Assembly: GCA_017473435.1 (NCBI GenBank)
Contig: JAFULG010000049.1
Span: forward strand, 1 to 41,493
Reading direction: 5' to 3'
DNA: 41,493 nt
DNA from: Clostridia bacterium
GTDB taxonomy: Bacteria > Bacillota > Clostridia > Oscillospirales > Acutalibacteraceae
Shown here: positions 16,837-24,574 of the stretch, piece after piece
Position numbering within the stretch: the stretch's first letter is position 1
Layout: every line of letters starts with the position of its first letter
Translations under genes and position numbers: made by a program
Notes under the pieces: model-generated
What the model saw: only the letters and a program-made list of their open reading frames with translations
Databases searched by the model: none
What the model was told of the DNA's origin: nothing

Positions 16837-18075
16837 ATGCTGACACAAATAGGTATAAATGCAAAAAAGGCTGAAAGGGTGCTTATGACAGCTCCTCTTG
16901 TAAGCCGTGACGCTGCTCTTAAGGAAATCGCTGCAGCCCTTAGAGAAAACAGCGCCTACATTATCGGTGAAAACAAAAAGGATTTAGAAGCTGCAAGAGA
17001 AAACGGAATGAGCGAATCAATGCTCGACAGACTTTCTCTTGATGAAAACAGGATTGAGGGCGTTGCTGCGGCGGTGGAAAACATTATTTCTCTGCCAGAC
17101 CCTCTCGGACGCGTGCTCTCGGGCGGTATAAGACCCAACGGTATGAAGATAGAAAAGGTCACTGTTCCCCTTGGCGTAATTGCTGTAATTTTTGAGGCTC
17201 GTCCAAATGTTACCGTTGACGCAGCTGCTCTTTGCCTTAAATCGGGTAACACAGTTATTCTCCGTGGCGGTAAGGAGGCAATTAACTCAAATAAGGCAAT
17301 GGCTCTTGTTATGCGTCAGGCTCTTGTAAAGGCTGAGCTTCCTGCGGATTGTATCCAGCTTATTGAGAATACCTCAAGAGAATCGGCAACGGCGCTTATG
17401 AAAATGAACGGATATGTTGATGTGCTTATTCCCCGTGGCGGTGCAGGTCTTATAAGGGCTTGTGTTGAAAATTCTACTGTTCCGGTAATTGAAACGGGCA
17501 CAGGCAACTGTCACATTTACATTGATAAGGATGCTGATGCGGATAAAGCGGTAAGCATTGTTTACAATGCAAAAACCTCACGTCCGTCTGTATGCAACGC
17601 TTGTGAAAGTCTTGTTGTTCATGCGGAGATTGCAGAAAGAATCCTTCCCCTTATTAAAAAAGCTCTTGACCGGAAGGGCGTTGTAATTCACGGCGACGAA
17701 AAAACTGCTTCGATTATTCCGGGGGTTATTTCTGCAACAGAAGAGGATTACGACAAGGAATATCTCGGCTATGAAATCAGCGTAAAGGTTGTTTCCGACA
17801 TCAGCGAAGCTGTTGATCATATTATGCAGTATTCCTCAGGGCACAGCGAATGTATCGTTACCGAGAATTATACTTCGGCAAATTATTTTACCTCAAACGT
17901 TGATGCAGCGGCAGTTTACGTCAATGCTTCAACGAGATTTACCGATGGCGGTGAATTCGGCTTCGGAGCAGAAATAGGAATTTCCACCCAGAAGCTCCAT
18001 GCGAGAGGACCGTTGGGATTGCCCGAGCTTACCACAGTCAAATATATAATCACCGGTGACGGACAGATAAGATAA
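16837..18075 (+). CDS. proA: Gamma-glutamyl phosphate reductase
   Basis: 412 residues, full family length. ProA reduces gamma-glutamyl phosphate to glutamate-5-semialdehyde with NADPH, the second step of proline synthesis. The aldehyde-dehydrogenase-like fold is shown by IFEARPNVTVDAAALCLKSG, VILRGGKEA, VLIPRGGAGLI and VIETGTGNCH. The catalytic cysteine is C253 in RPSVCNACE; C256 replaces the more usual Leu or Ala nearby and is not expected to be catalytic. C-terminal HARGPLGLPELT is typical. GAGGTG lies 7 nt before the ATG. It is co-directional with proB (59-bp gap with a hairpin). The third enzyme, ProC, is not in the window. Confidence 0.97.
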   Translation: MLTQIGINAKKAERVLMTAPLVSRDAALKEIAAALRENSAYIIGENKKDLEAARENGMSESMLDRLSLDENRIEGVAAAVENIISLPDPLGRVLSGGIRPNGMKIEKVTVPLGVIAVIFEARPNVTVDAAALCLKSGNTVILRGGKEAINSNKAMALVMRQALVKAELPADCIQLIENTSRESATALMKMNGYVDVLIPRGGAGLIRACVENSTVPVIETGTGNCHIYIDKDADADKAVSIVYNAKTSRPSVCNACESLVVHAEIAERILPLIKKALDRKGVVIHGDEKTASIIPGVISATEEDYDKEYLGYEISVKVVSDISEAVDHIMQYSSGHSECIVTENYTSANYFTSNVDAAAVYVNASTRFTDGGEFGFGAEIGISTQKLHARGPLGLPELTTVKYIITGDGQIR

Positions 18076-18101
18076 TATTTTTTCGGTGAGAGCAAAATCC
18101 C

Positions 18102-18130
18102 TTGACTTTTTCCTTGATTTGGAGTATATT
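18102..18130 (+). promoter_or_regulatory. Promoter of the InlB-like secreted protein
   Basis: TTGACT (18102-18107), 17 bp, TATATT (18125-18130, 5/6). The CTTGACTTTTT block is the same as at 7521 and 8695. Confidence 0.7.
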
Positions 18131-18215
18131 TAAACTAACAATAGGGTTACTGTAGGGTGACTCCGTGAATTTGCTTTTGAATAAGGCTGACGCCGATTTT
18201 AAGGAGGTTAAACGA

Positions 18216-20024
18216 ATGAAAAGAACAATGAAGAAGTATGTATCTTTCTTGCTTGCAATGCTTATGCTTGTTACTTCTGTGGGTTTAAGTGCATTAGCTC
18301 AGGATTCACATGCTCATAGCATTGACACCAACAATCCCGATTATTACAAGGTAATTGATCCGACCTGTGATAAGGAAGGCTACACAATTTATTACTGTAC
18401 AGTATGCAGTGATCCTGAAACCGGTGTGTTTGTTGAGGCAAACCGCGGAAACTATACGCGTGCACTCGGTCACACCTATGATGCAGGTGAATACAGACCC
18501 AATAAAGATGACGCTTACGAAAAGTTTTTCACCTGTACACGTAAGTATAAGAACGCTGAGGGCAAAACTGTTACCTGTGCTGATGAGGTCGTTGAGACTG
18601 AAGGCGGAAATGATGTGGTTTATTACACTGTTGAATTCAAGAACAACAGAGTTCCTGAGCACTATGTAGTAGACAGAAACGGAGTTAATCTTATTTCTAC
18701 ATATAAAACCGAGGATCTCGGCGTATGTTTTGTAAAAGCCGGCGGCACAATAGATTATGAGGTGAAAAGCCCTTCACTCGGTAAGACAAAGGATTTCGGT
18801 CAGCATAAGTTTATCGGCTGGACAGAGAATTCCGATCTTGCAATAAAGAGAAGCTATGAAGCAGGTACTGTTGTTTCCTTTGATAATGTAAAGGGAAATA
18901 TGGTTCTTTACCCTGTGTTTGAGGGTATTGAGGTTTCTTACGACGTAACCTTCTATTCTCTTTCTCAGCAGCTTACAAACACTCAGAAGGTTAAGCACGG
19001 TGAATCTCCCAAGTACAGCTATCCCGACGGTACACTCTATCCCAATCCTGAGAAGGATGCCGATATTGTAAACTTCTATGAATTCAAGGGTTGGGCAGCA
19101 AGGCCGGGCGTAACCTCTACAATCCCCATGGAGCAGATTGAAATTACACCTGTGTTTGACAGAACGGCTTACTATCCTGTTTACTCTCCTGTTCCCAAGA
19201 ACTATACAGTTCAGTTCTGCAAATATGACAATACTCTTATCAAAGCCTTTGACGGTATTCATCTTGAAACAAATATGCTTGCTAATAAAGAGATAAATGC
19301 TCTTGCTACCAGCGATATAACAGCTTATAAGCCTTCAACCGCAACCTTCAACTATGAGTGGACAGGTAAGTGGCGCATCCTTCTTCCCAACGGTAAGCTC
19401 GGTGATGTTGTAGATCTCAGACATTTTACTATTTCTGATTTTGACTATGCTGAAGCAATAGACACCGACGGTAATACTGTTTATCTTGAAAACGGTGAGG
19501 TTAAAAAGATTATCCGTCTTGTTCCTGAATATTATGAAAGACTTGTTGTTTACAATGTGGGTATTGTAATGTCAATCCCCGCAGGTGAGGATGCAGACTA
19601 CTACCGTGGCGGAGCTGATGTAAGAATATTCGACTTTAACAATCAGCTTGTTGCAGTAGGTAAGACAGATAAAAACGGTGTTTATAAATGTACTCTTAAT
19701 TATAAAGAGAATAAGCCTTATACAGTAAAAATCGTAACTTCCGATTCAAAGTATCTCGGTGAATCTCTTATGAGCGCTTCCTTCCAGAAGGATCCCAAGG
19801 GTGATGCAGAAAGAGAAGCTATGGTTCTCAATGTATGCAATGTAAGCATGTCCCGTAACCCTGAGTATGAAAGCCATTGCAGCTGTATCCACCACAATGC
19901 TCTTCTTCAGCCTATCTTTGTAAGAATTCTCAATATTCTTTACACCTTCTTTAACGTAAGATATGAATGCTGCTACGATATGTATTCAACAATCGGACCT
20001 CTTCTTGAATACACACAGGCTTAA
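18216..20024 (+). CDS. Secreted InlB-repeat-like surface protein
   Basis: 602 residues from ATG 18216, chosen for AAGGAGG (18201-18207) 8 nt upstream. The signal peptide (residues 1-28) has a KK start, a hydrophobic core and a likely cut after ALA before QDSHAH. Next is a Cys-pair segment (CDKEGYTIYYCTVC, near 48-62). Two or three InlB/Listeria-Bacteroides-like beta repeats follow (about 140-390), recognisable by FIGW/FKGW, VLYPVF and ITPVF motifs. A carboxypeptidase-regulatory-like beta segment (about 455-540) contains GGADVRIFDFNNQLVAVGKTDKNG. The tail (559-602) has an unusual hydrophobic helix (LLQPIFVRILNILYTFF) and several cysteines. No LPXTG or S-layer domain is visible. It probably works in adhesion or surface structure; the exact role is unknown. 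Confidence 0.88.
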   Translation: MKRTMKKYVSFLLAMLMLVTSVGLSALAQDSHAHSIDTNNPDYYKVIDPTCDKEGYTIYYCTVCSDPETGVFVEANRGNYTRALGHTYDAGEYRPNKDDAYEKFFTCTRKYKNAEGKTVTCADEVVETEGGNDVVYYTVEFKNNRVPEHYVVDRNGVNLISTYKTEDLGVCFVKAGGTIDYEVKSPSLGKTKDFGQHKFIGWTENSDLAIKRSYEAGTVVSFDNVKGNMVLYPVFEGIEVSYDVTFYSLSQQLTNTQKVKHGESPKYSYPDGTLYPNPEKDADIVNFYEFKGWAARPGVTSTIPMEQIEITPVFDRTAYYPVYSPVPKNYTVQFCKYDNTLIKAFDGIHLETNMLANKEINALATSDITAYKPSTATFNYEWTGKWRILLPNGKLGDVVDLRHFTISDFDYAEAIDTDGNTVYLENGEVKKIIRLVPEYYERLVVYNVGIVMSIPAGEDADYYRGGADVRIFDFNNQLVAVGKTDKNGVYKCTLNYKENKPYTVKIVTSDSKYLGESLMSASFQKDPKGDAEREAMVLNVCNVSMSRNPEYESHCSCIHHNALLQPIFVRILNILYTFFNVRYECCYDMYSTIGPLLEYTQA

Positions 20025-20034
20025 ATAAAACAAA

Positions 20035-20072
20035 AGAGCTGTAAAAACGCGAGTTTTTACAGCTCTCTTTTT
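20035..20072 (+). terminator. Strong terminator after the InlB-like protein
   Basis: A perfect 14-bp stem, AGAGCTGTAAAAAC (20035-20048) with GTTTTTACAGCTCT (20053-20066), GCGA loop, then CTTTTT. Confidence 0.95.
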
Positions 20073-20208
20073 GCGTTGAATATTCTATGCTGAAGCGGTT
20101 AGATTTTCTTCGAAAAACGCACTGTACAGCCTTTGCAGTTATCTTAGGTAAATCCTCTTAACGATGACTTAAAAAGTGCCCTACGACTTATAATACGGCA
20201 TAATATCA

Positions 20209-20235
20209 GCCCCTTGGCTTTACAAGTCAAGGGGC
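20209..20235 (-). terminator. Hairpin downstream of the minus-strand deacetylase
   Basis: GCCCCTTG (20209-20216) pairs with CAAGGGGC (20228-20235). It lies just past the minus-strand stop at 20250. The T tract is weak, so termination efficiency is uncertain. Confidence 0.55.
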
Positions 20236-20249
20236 GTCTGTTATTAGCT

Positions 20250-22277
20250 TTATCTGTATGCATTGCTGTATGAAACAGCGTTCTGCATTTTGATGCCTCT
20301 GTACTGCATCAGCTCAGAAACTGTAACTAACTGATATCCCTGATTTACGAGCCAGGGGATAATTGTTTCTGAGGCTTCAGCGGTGGAATCGTAAATATCG
20401 TGCATAAGGATGATATCGCCGTCTTCTACACTGCTTTTTACTATTGAAATTACAGATGATGCGCTGCGGCTTTCCCAGTCACGGGTGTCAATTGACCAGT
20501 AAATAAAGGGCATATTTACTGCCTGGCGGCTGTAGCTGTCGGTTGAACCGCCGGGAGCTCTTACAATTTTCGGGGTAACACCGGTGTATTTTTTGACAAG
20601 ACTGTTTGTAGTGTCAATTTCATATCTGATGTCGTCGTAATAATAAGAGGGTAGATCTATGTGGCTGTAGGTGTGGTTGCCTATTTCACAGCCCATCTTT
20701 ACCGCTCTTTGCATCGGCTGATAGCTGCTTGAAATTCTGCTTCCGACTACAAAGAATGTGGCTTTTCCTTTGTATTTCTGTAAAATATCAAGAATATCGT
20801 TTGTAACGGAGTTGCTCGGACCGTCATCGTAGGTAAGAGCAACCATCTTCCCCTTGGGATCTATTCCGTTGGAGTTTGCGGTAGCACACGCGGCACTGCA
20901 GTAGGATGTGTTGTAGAAGGCTCGTATTGTATAGGTGTAAACCGTGCCTTCTTTTGCAGTTTTATCGAGGGCGGAATTTTTGGTTGTATAACCGAGAGCC
21001 TGCCAGGATGTTTTGTCTGTCTTTCTGAAAACAAGATACTTGGTTGCGCTCTTGTTGGCTGTCCATGTGAGGTAGTTGCCTGAGGAACCCTTTGATTCAA
21101 CTTTAAGGTTCTGAACAGGTGCAAGGTAGAGCATCTTATATCCGTTTAAATCAAAGGGGCCTTGTACATTGTTATAGTAGCCTCTTGTAACATAAACATA
21201 TTCTTTTCCGTTTGCTGCGGTTTTGTCTGTAGCGGTAAGAGTGGACACTCCTTTAACCTTGAGCACACATTTCCATGTTGTGGAGGATGTTTCTCGGCGG
21301 TAAACCACATAGCCGTGAGCTCCGTTTACCTTTGTCCAGACAAGCTTTACGCCGTTGGAAACATTAGTAGCCGATGTTATTGGCGAAACGCTCATAAAAA
21401 GGCAGGAGGTTGCTTTGCTTTCGATGCCGCTTATCTGTCTGGTTTCACTTACAGAACGTACAAGATAGTAGTAAACCGTACCCTGTGTAACGTTCTTGTC
21501 AACATATGTAAGCTCGTTAGCGTTGAGGGTTTTTACGAGGGTGAAATTCTTTTCTGACGCGCTCCTTCTGAAAAGCATATAGAAGGCTGCATTTTCAGCT
21601 TTGTTCCAGGAAACGGTTATGTTGTCCTTATTGGGTACAGCCTTTGTGATTTTGGGAGTCGGCAAAAAGCTGACATTCATTAAATTGTTGTAGTGGCTGA
21701 TATCGCTTCCGCGGTAGCTTCTTATTGAGTAGCTGTAAATCTCATTGGCATTCACCTTTTTATCGGTAAAGGTGAGGGTTTTTGCGTTGGTTCTGCCGAG
21801 GTAGTTCCATACGTTTCCCGTTGCGGTTTTGCGGAAAATATAATATCCCTCTGCACCGGCGGAGGCTGACCAGGTGAGCCTTATACCCTCATAGGCATTT
21901 ACCGGTTGGTTGTACTTCGGTGTACCGAGGCGGTACATATGAACGTCGTTACTCTTTGTACCGATTACCGAATTGGGGAATACAGGGAAAACACGGTAGC
22001 CGTAGCGCTTGCCTGCAATTACATTTTCGTCGGTAAATTTGGTTTCCGTTAAGGTTTTAATGCAATAGAGGCTCTTTTCTGATGCTTCCTTTCTGAAAAT
22101 AGCGTAGAATCTGACGCCCTCAATCTCATTCCAGGTAAGCTGAATGCCGTTTTCGACATTCGAAGCCTTAAGGGTGAGATTTGCCTGGGTGTTTGCCGCC
22201 GAGGTCGAAAAGGCCATCAGAAAGCTTAAGGTCAGCACAGCAAAAATAACTGAAATTAAACGGCTTGATTTTTTCAT
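20250..22277 (-). CDS. Secreted FN3-repeat polysaccharide deacetylase (copy 1)
   Basis: 675 residues from the ATG at 22277; the ATG two codons earlier abuts the AGAAGG RBS and is less likely. The signal peptide (about 1-28) ends in STSAA. About five fibronectin type III modules (30-465) share WxxxxGAxGYxxxR-type cores. A NodB/CE4 domain follows (477-660) with all motifs: TYDDGP (D484, D485), HTYSH (H535, H539; metal ligands), RAPGG, DTRDWESR and LMHD. CE4 enzymes remove N-acetyl groups from GlcNAc- or MurNAc-containing polymers such as peptidoglycan or chitin. It is a close structural paralog of the gene at 24575. It is extracellular and monocistronic, with a promoter at 22311-22340. Confidence 0.93.
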   Translation of the reverse strand: MKKSSRLISVIFAVLTLSFLMAFSTSAANTQANLTLKASNVENGIQLTWNEIEGVRFYAIFRKEASEKSLYCIKTLTETKFTDENVIAGKRYGYRVFPVFPNSVIGTKSNDVHMYRLGTPKYNQPVNAYEGIRLTWSASAGAEGYYIFRKTATGNVWNYLGRTNAKTLTFTDKKVNANEIYSYSIRSYRGSDISHYNNLMNVSFLPTPKITKAVPNKDNITVSWNKAENAAFYMLFRRSASEKNFTLVKTLNANELTYVDKNVTQGTVYYYLVRSVSETRQISGIESKATSCLFMSVSPITSATNVSNGVKLVWTKVNGAHGYVVYRRETSSTTWKCVLKVKGVSTLTATDKTAANGKEYVYVTRGYYNNVQGPFDLNGYKMLYLAPVQNLKVESKGSSGNYLTWTANKSATKYLVFRKTDKTSWQALGYTTKNSALDKTAKEGTVYTYTIRAFYNTSYCSAACATANSNGIDPKGKMVALTYDDGPSNSVTNDILDILQKYKGKATFFVVGSRISSSYQPMQRAVKMGCEIGNHTYSHIDLPSYYYDDIRYEIDTTNSLVKKYTGVTPKIVRAPGGSTDSYSRQAVNMPFIYWSIDTRDWESRSASSVISIVKSSVEDGDIILMHDIYDSTAEASETIIPWLVNQGYQLVTVSELMQYRGIKMQNAVSYSNAYR

Positions 22278-22310
22278 ATACATCCTTCTTCTTTTATAAA
22301 TTACCTTAAT

Positions 22311-22340
22311 ATAGTATCACCGCAGAAGGCTCTTTGTCAA
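22311..22340 (-). promoter_or_regulatory. Promoter of deacetylase copy 1
   Basis: On the minus strand, a perfect -35 TTGACA (22335-22340), 18-bp spacer and TACTAT (22311-22316). Confidence 0.6.
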
Positions 22341-22363
22341 TTATGAAAAAAGAAAAAATTCTA

Positions 22364-22392
22364 TTTACCGGGAAAATATTTTATGCTATAAT
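22364..22392 (+). promoter_or_regulatory. Promoter of the DUF4345-GH20 pair
   Basis: TTTACC (22364-22369), 17 bp, TATAAT (22387-22392, 6/6), with an extended -10 TGC directly before it. It diverges from the deacetylase promoter. Confidence 0.75.
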
Positions 22393-22419
22393 AAATAAAA
22401 AAATAAGGAGATGTAAGAT

Positions 22420-22830
22420 ATGGAAACAATCAAAGCTTTATTTCAGGAAAACTTCCCTGCAGCCTTCGCAACAGCAGGTCTTGTACTTTACTTTTTCGGA
22501 ATGGCGATAGTATTTATCTCAAAGCCTCTCAAAAATGCCGAAAGCTTTTCAATCAAGCCCGTTGACAATGCAGGTAAAACGGAAATCCGTGTTTATTACG
22601 GCGGTATTTCCTTTGCTCTGGGTGCGTTTCTGCTCTATGTTGCTATCGCTACGGGTACGGCTTTCCATTCACTTGTAGGCGGTCTGTTCTTTTCAACAAC
22701 GGTTTTCGTAACAAGGACAGTTTTTCTCTGTGTTGACAAGGGCTGGAAATGTCCTTACACAAAGCTTGCAATTCCTGCAGAGGGCGCATTTGTAATCGCT
22801 TTGTGGACCTGCTTCTTTTTGGCAAGATAA
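22420..22830 (+). CDS. DUF4345-like four-helix membrane protein
   Basis: 136 residues with four hydrophobic segments (about 14-34, 62-82, 84-103, 113-134). The motif EIRVYYGGISFALGAFLLY after the first loop resembles the DUF4345 family of small membrane proteins, whose function is not known. AAGGAG lies about 10 nt before the ATG. It is the first gene of a likely two-gene unit with the GH20 enzyme, only 3 nt downstream. The close coupling suggests a common condition of expression rather than a proven functional link. The family call is tentative. Confidence 0.75.
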   Translation: METIKALFQENFPAAFATAGLVLYFFGMAIVFISKPLKNAESFSIKPVDNAGKTEIRVYYGGISFALGAFLLYVAIATGTAFHSLVGGLFFSTTVFVTRTVFLCVDKGWKCPYTKLAIPAEGAFVIALWTCFFLAR

Positions 22831-22833
22831 TAT

Positions 22834-24426
22834 ATGAAAAAATATTCGGTTATTCCTCAGCCTCGGGTTTTCAGTGTTTGCGGAGATGAAGCAGTTTTTA
22901 CTCTCACAGACAATCTCGTTTTTGAATGCTGTGAGGGGAGCAGAAACAGTCTGAATGAGCTTCTCGGATTTTTCAGAGAGGTTTTCTGTATGGAGCCTGT
23001 AGGCTTCGGCAAGGAGAAAATACGTTTTGAAATTGACGGAGAAATTGAGGAAGAGAGTTATTTCCTCAAGGTTGAGAGAGACAGGATTCTGCTCAGGGGC
23101 GGAAGTGAAAAAGGTCTGTTTTATGCCGTGCAGACCCTTAAACAGCTTCTGTTCAGCGGTGATGGCAAGCTTACAGAAATGGAAATAACAGACAGCCCCC
23201 GCTACGGAGTAAGAGGCTTTATGCTTGACTGCGGAAGATATTTTTTCACCGTAGAGGCTGTAAAGCAGTTTATTGATATGATGGCTCTGCATAAGCTCAA
23301 TGAGTTTCACTGGCATTTAAGTGAGGATCAGGGCTTTCGGTGTCAGCTTGAAGATAAGCTTCTTCTTACGGAGATCGGTTCTTACCGTTCCCATACTAAT
23401 TTTAATTCTATACCTCACGAGGGCTATTATACAAAGGCAGATATGCTTGATGTTATAAACTATGCTCACAGTAAATATATAAAGGTTATACCTGAAATAG
23501 ACTCGCCCGGCCATGTTATGGCAATGCTCGCTGCTTATCCCGAGCTTGCCTGCTTCCCGAGGGACTTTTCTGTATCAACCTTCTGGGGTGTAAAGCATGA
23601 TGTGCTTTGTATAGGTAAAGAGTCCACCATTGACTTTATGAAAGAGGTTTACGGCGAGCTTGCAGAAATTTTTACCGACGGTGTTATCCACCTTGGCGGT
23701 GATGAGGTTCCCACGGTGCGTTGGAAAAGCTGTCCTGACTGTCAGCGCCTTATGAAAGAAAAGGGTATGAAGGACGAGAGTGACCTTCATACATATTACC
23801 TTGACACAATAGGCTCATTCCTTCGGGAAAAGGGTATTGAGGTCAGAATGTGGAACGACAGAGTTAAGGATAATATGACAGATAAAAGCATTACCTGGCA
23901 GCTGTGGAACGGTGCTATAGGAAAAGAGGATGTTGCAAAGGAGCTTAACAGCGGAAGAAAGTTTGTTCTTTCCTGCTCTGCCTTGAGTTATCTCGATTTG
24001 CCCTATGCTGAAACCAGTCTTGCAAAAGCCTATAATTTTGCTTATGAGCCTGAAGGCCTTACTGATGAGGGTGAAAAAAACATCCTCGGCATAGAGGCCT
24101 GCCTTTGGACGGAGTTTGTTCCCGATATGCTCACTGCTGATAAAATGACATACCCCAGACTTGCGGCTTTAAGTGAGAATGCCTGGACAATGAAGGATAA
24201 AAAGGATTACGGTGCTTTTATCGAAAAAATGCCTTCTTATTATAATTTGCTGTCTGTGCTGGGTATAAGACCTGCTCCGCTTAAAGTGACTGAACCTAAA
24301 GGTATCAGGAGGCTTGCAGGTAAAATATGGTGGCAGAGAAGACAGCTCACATGGGGCGCTCATCATAATATAATCAGCGATATTATGGCTAAAAAGGCGC
24401 TTGGCAAAATTTCAGAAACAGAATAA
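22834..24426 (+). CDS. GH20 beta-N-acetylhexosaminidase, cytoplasmic
   Basis: 530 residues. An N-terminal GH20b-like domain (about 1-120) precedes the catalytic barrel. Visible motifs are FMLDCGRYFF, FHWHLSEDQGFR (H159, H161), VIPEIDSPGH and the catalytic pair in HLGGDEVP (D290, E291), in which Asp orients the substrate acetamido group and Glu is the acid in substrate-assisted catalysis. It removes terminal GlcNAc or GalNAc from oligosaccharides. No signal peptide is present, so it should act on imported oligosaccharides. Only 3 nt separate it from the DUF4345 gene and no good RBS precedes ATG 22834, implying translational coupling. It lies between two secreted CE4/FN3 proteins, consistent with a local amino-sugar theme. 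Confidence 0.95.
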   Translation: MKKYSVIPQPRVFSVCGDEAVFTLTDNLVFECCEGSRNSLNELLGFFREVFCMEPVGFGKEKIRFEIDGEIEEESYFLKVERDRILLRGGSEKGLFYAVQTLKQLLFSGDGKLTEMEITDSPRYGVRGFMLDCGRYFFTVEAVKQFIDMMALHKLNEFHWHLSEDQGFRCQLEDKLLLTEIGSYRSHTNFNSIPHEGYYTKADMLDVINYAHSKYIKVIPEIDSPGHVMAMLAAYPELACFPRDFSVSTFWGVKHDVLCIGKESTIDFMKEVYGELAEIFTDGVIHLGGDEVPTVRWKSCPDCQRLMKEKGMKDESDLHTYYLDTIGSFLREKGIEVRMWNDRVKDNMTDKSITWQLWNGAIGKEDVAKELNSGRKFVLSCSALSYLDLPYAETSLAKAYNFAYEPEGLTDEGEKNILGIEACLWTEFVPDMLTADKMTYPRLAALSENAWTMKDKKDYGAFIEKMPSYYNLLSVLGIRPAPLKVTEPKGIRRLAGKIWWQRRQLTWGAHHNIISDIMAKKALGKISETE

Positions 24427-24437
24427 TCAATTATTAT

Positions 24438-24470
24438 CAGGAGGATTGTTCAGATCTTCCTGATTTTGTT
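24438..24470 (+). terminator. Terminator after the GH20 gene
   Basis: CAGGAGGAT (24438-24446) pairs with ATCTTCCTG (24454-24462), one G-U, followed by ATTTTGTT. Confidence 0.8.
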
Positions 24471-24514
24471 ATCTGAGCATTATAACAGGTTACAAAATTG
24501 TATTTATTTTTCCG

Positions 24515-24543
24515 TTGACAAAGAATTTTACGGATGATAATAT
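24515..24543 (+). promoter_or_regulatory. Promoter of deacetylase copy 2
   Basis: A perfect TTGACA (24515-24520), 17 bp, TAATAT (24538-24543). It overlaps the 5' part of the open frame, showing that the real start is further downstream, at 24575. Confidence 0.8.
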
Positions 24544-24574
24544 TGTATCACTTGTTAAAATCGGAGGATGTTTA

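Noticed and set aside
22693-23316. 207-codon open frame opposite the DUF4345/GH20 junction
   Set aside because: It spans two well-supported genes on the opposite strand and has no initiation signals.
24515-24574. Upstream extension of deacetylase copy 2
   Set aside because: A consensus promoter occupies the region, and the signal peptide with a good RBS starts at 24575.
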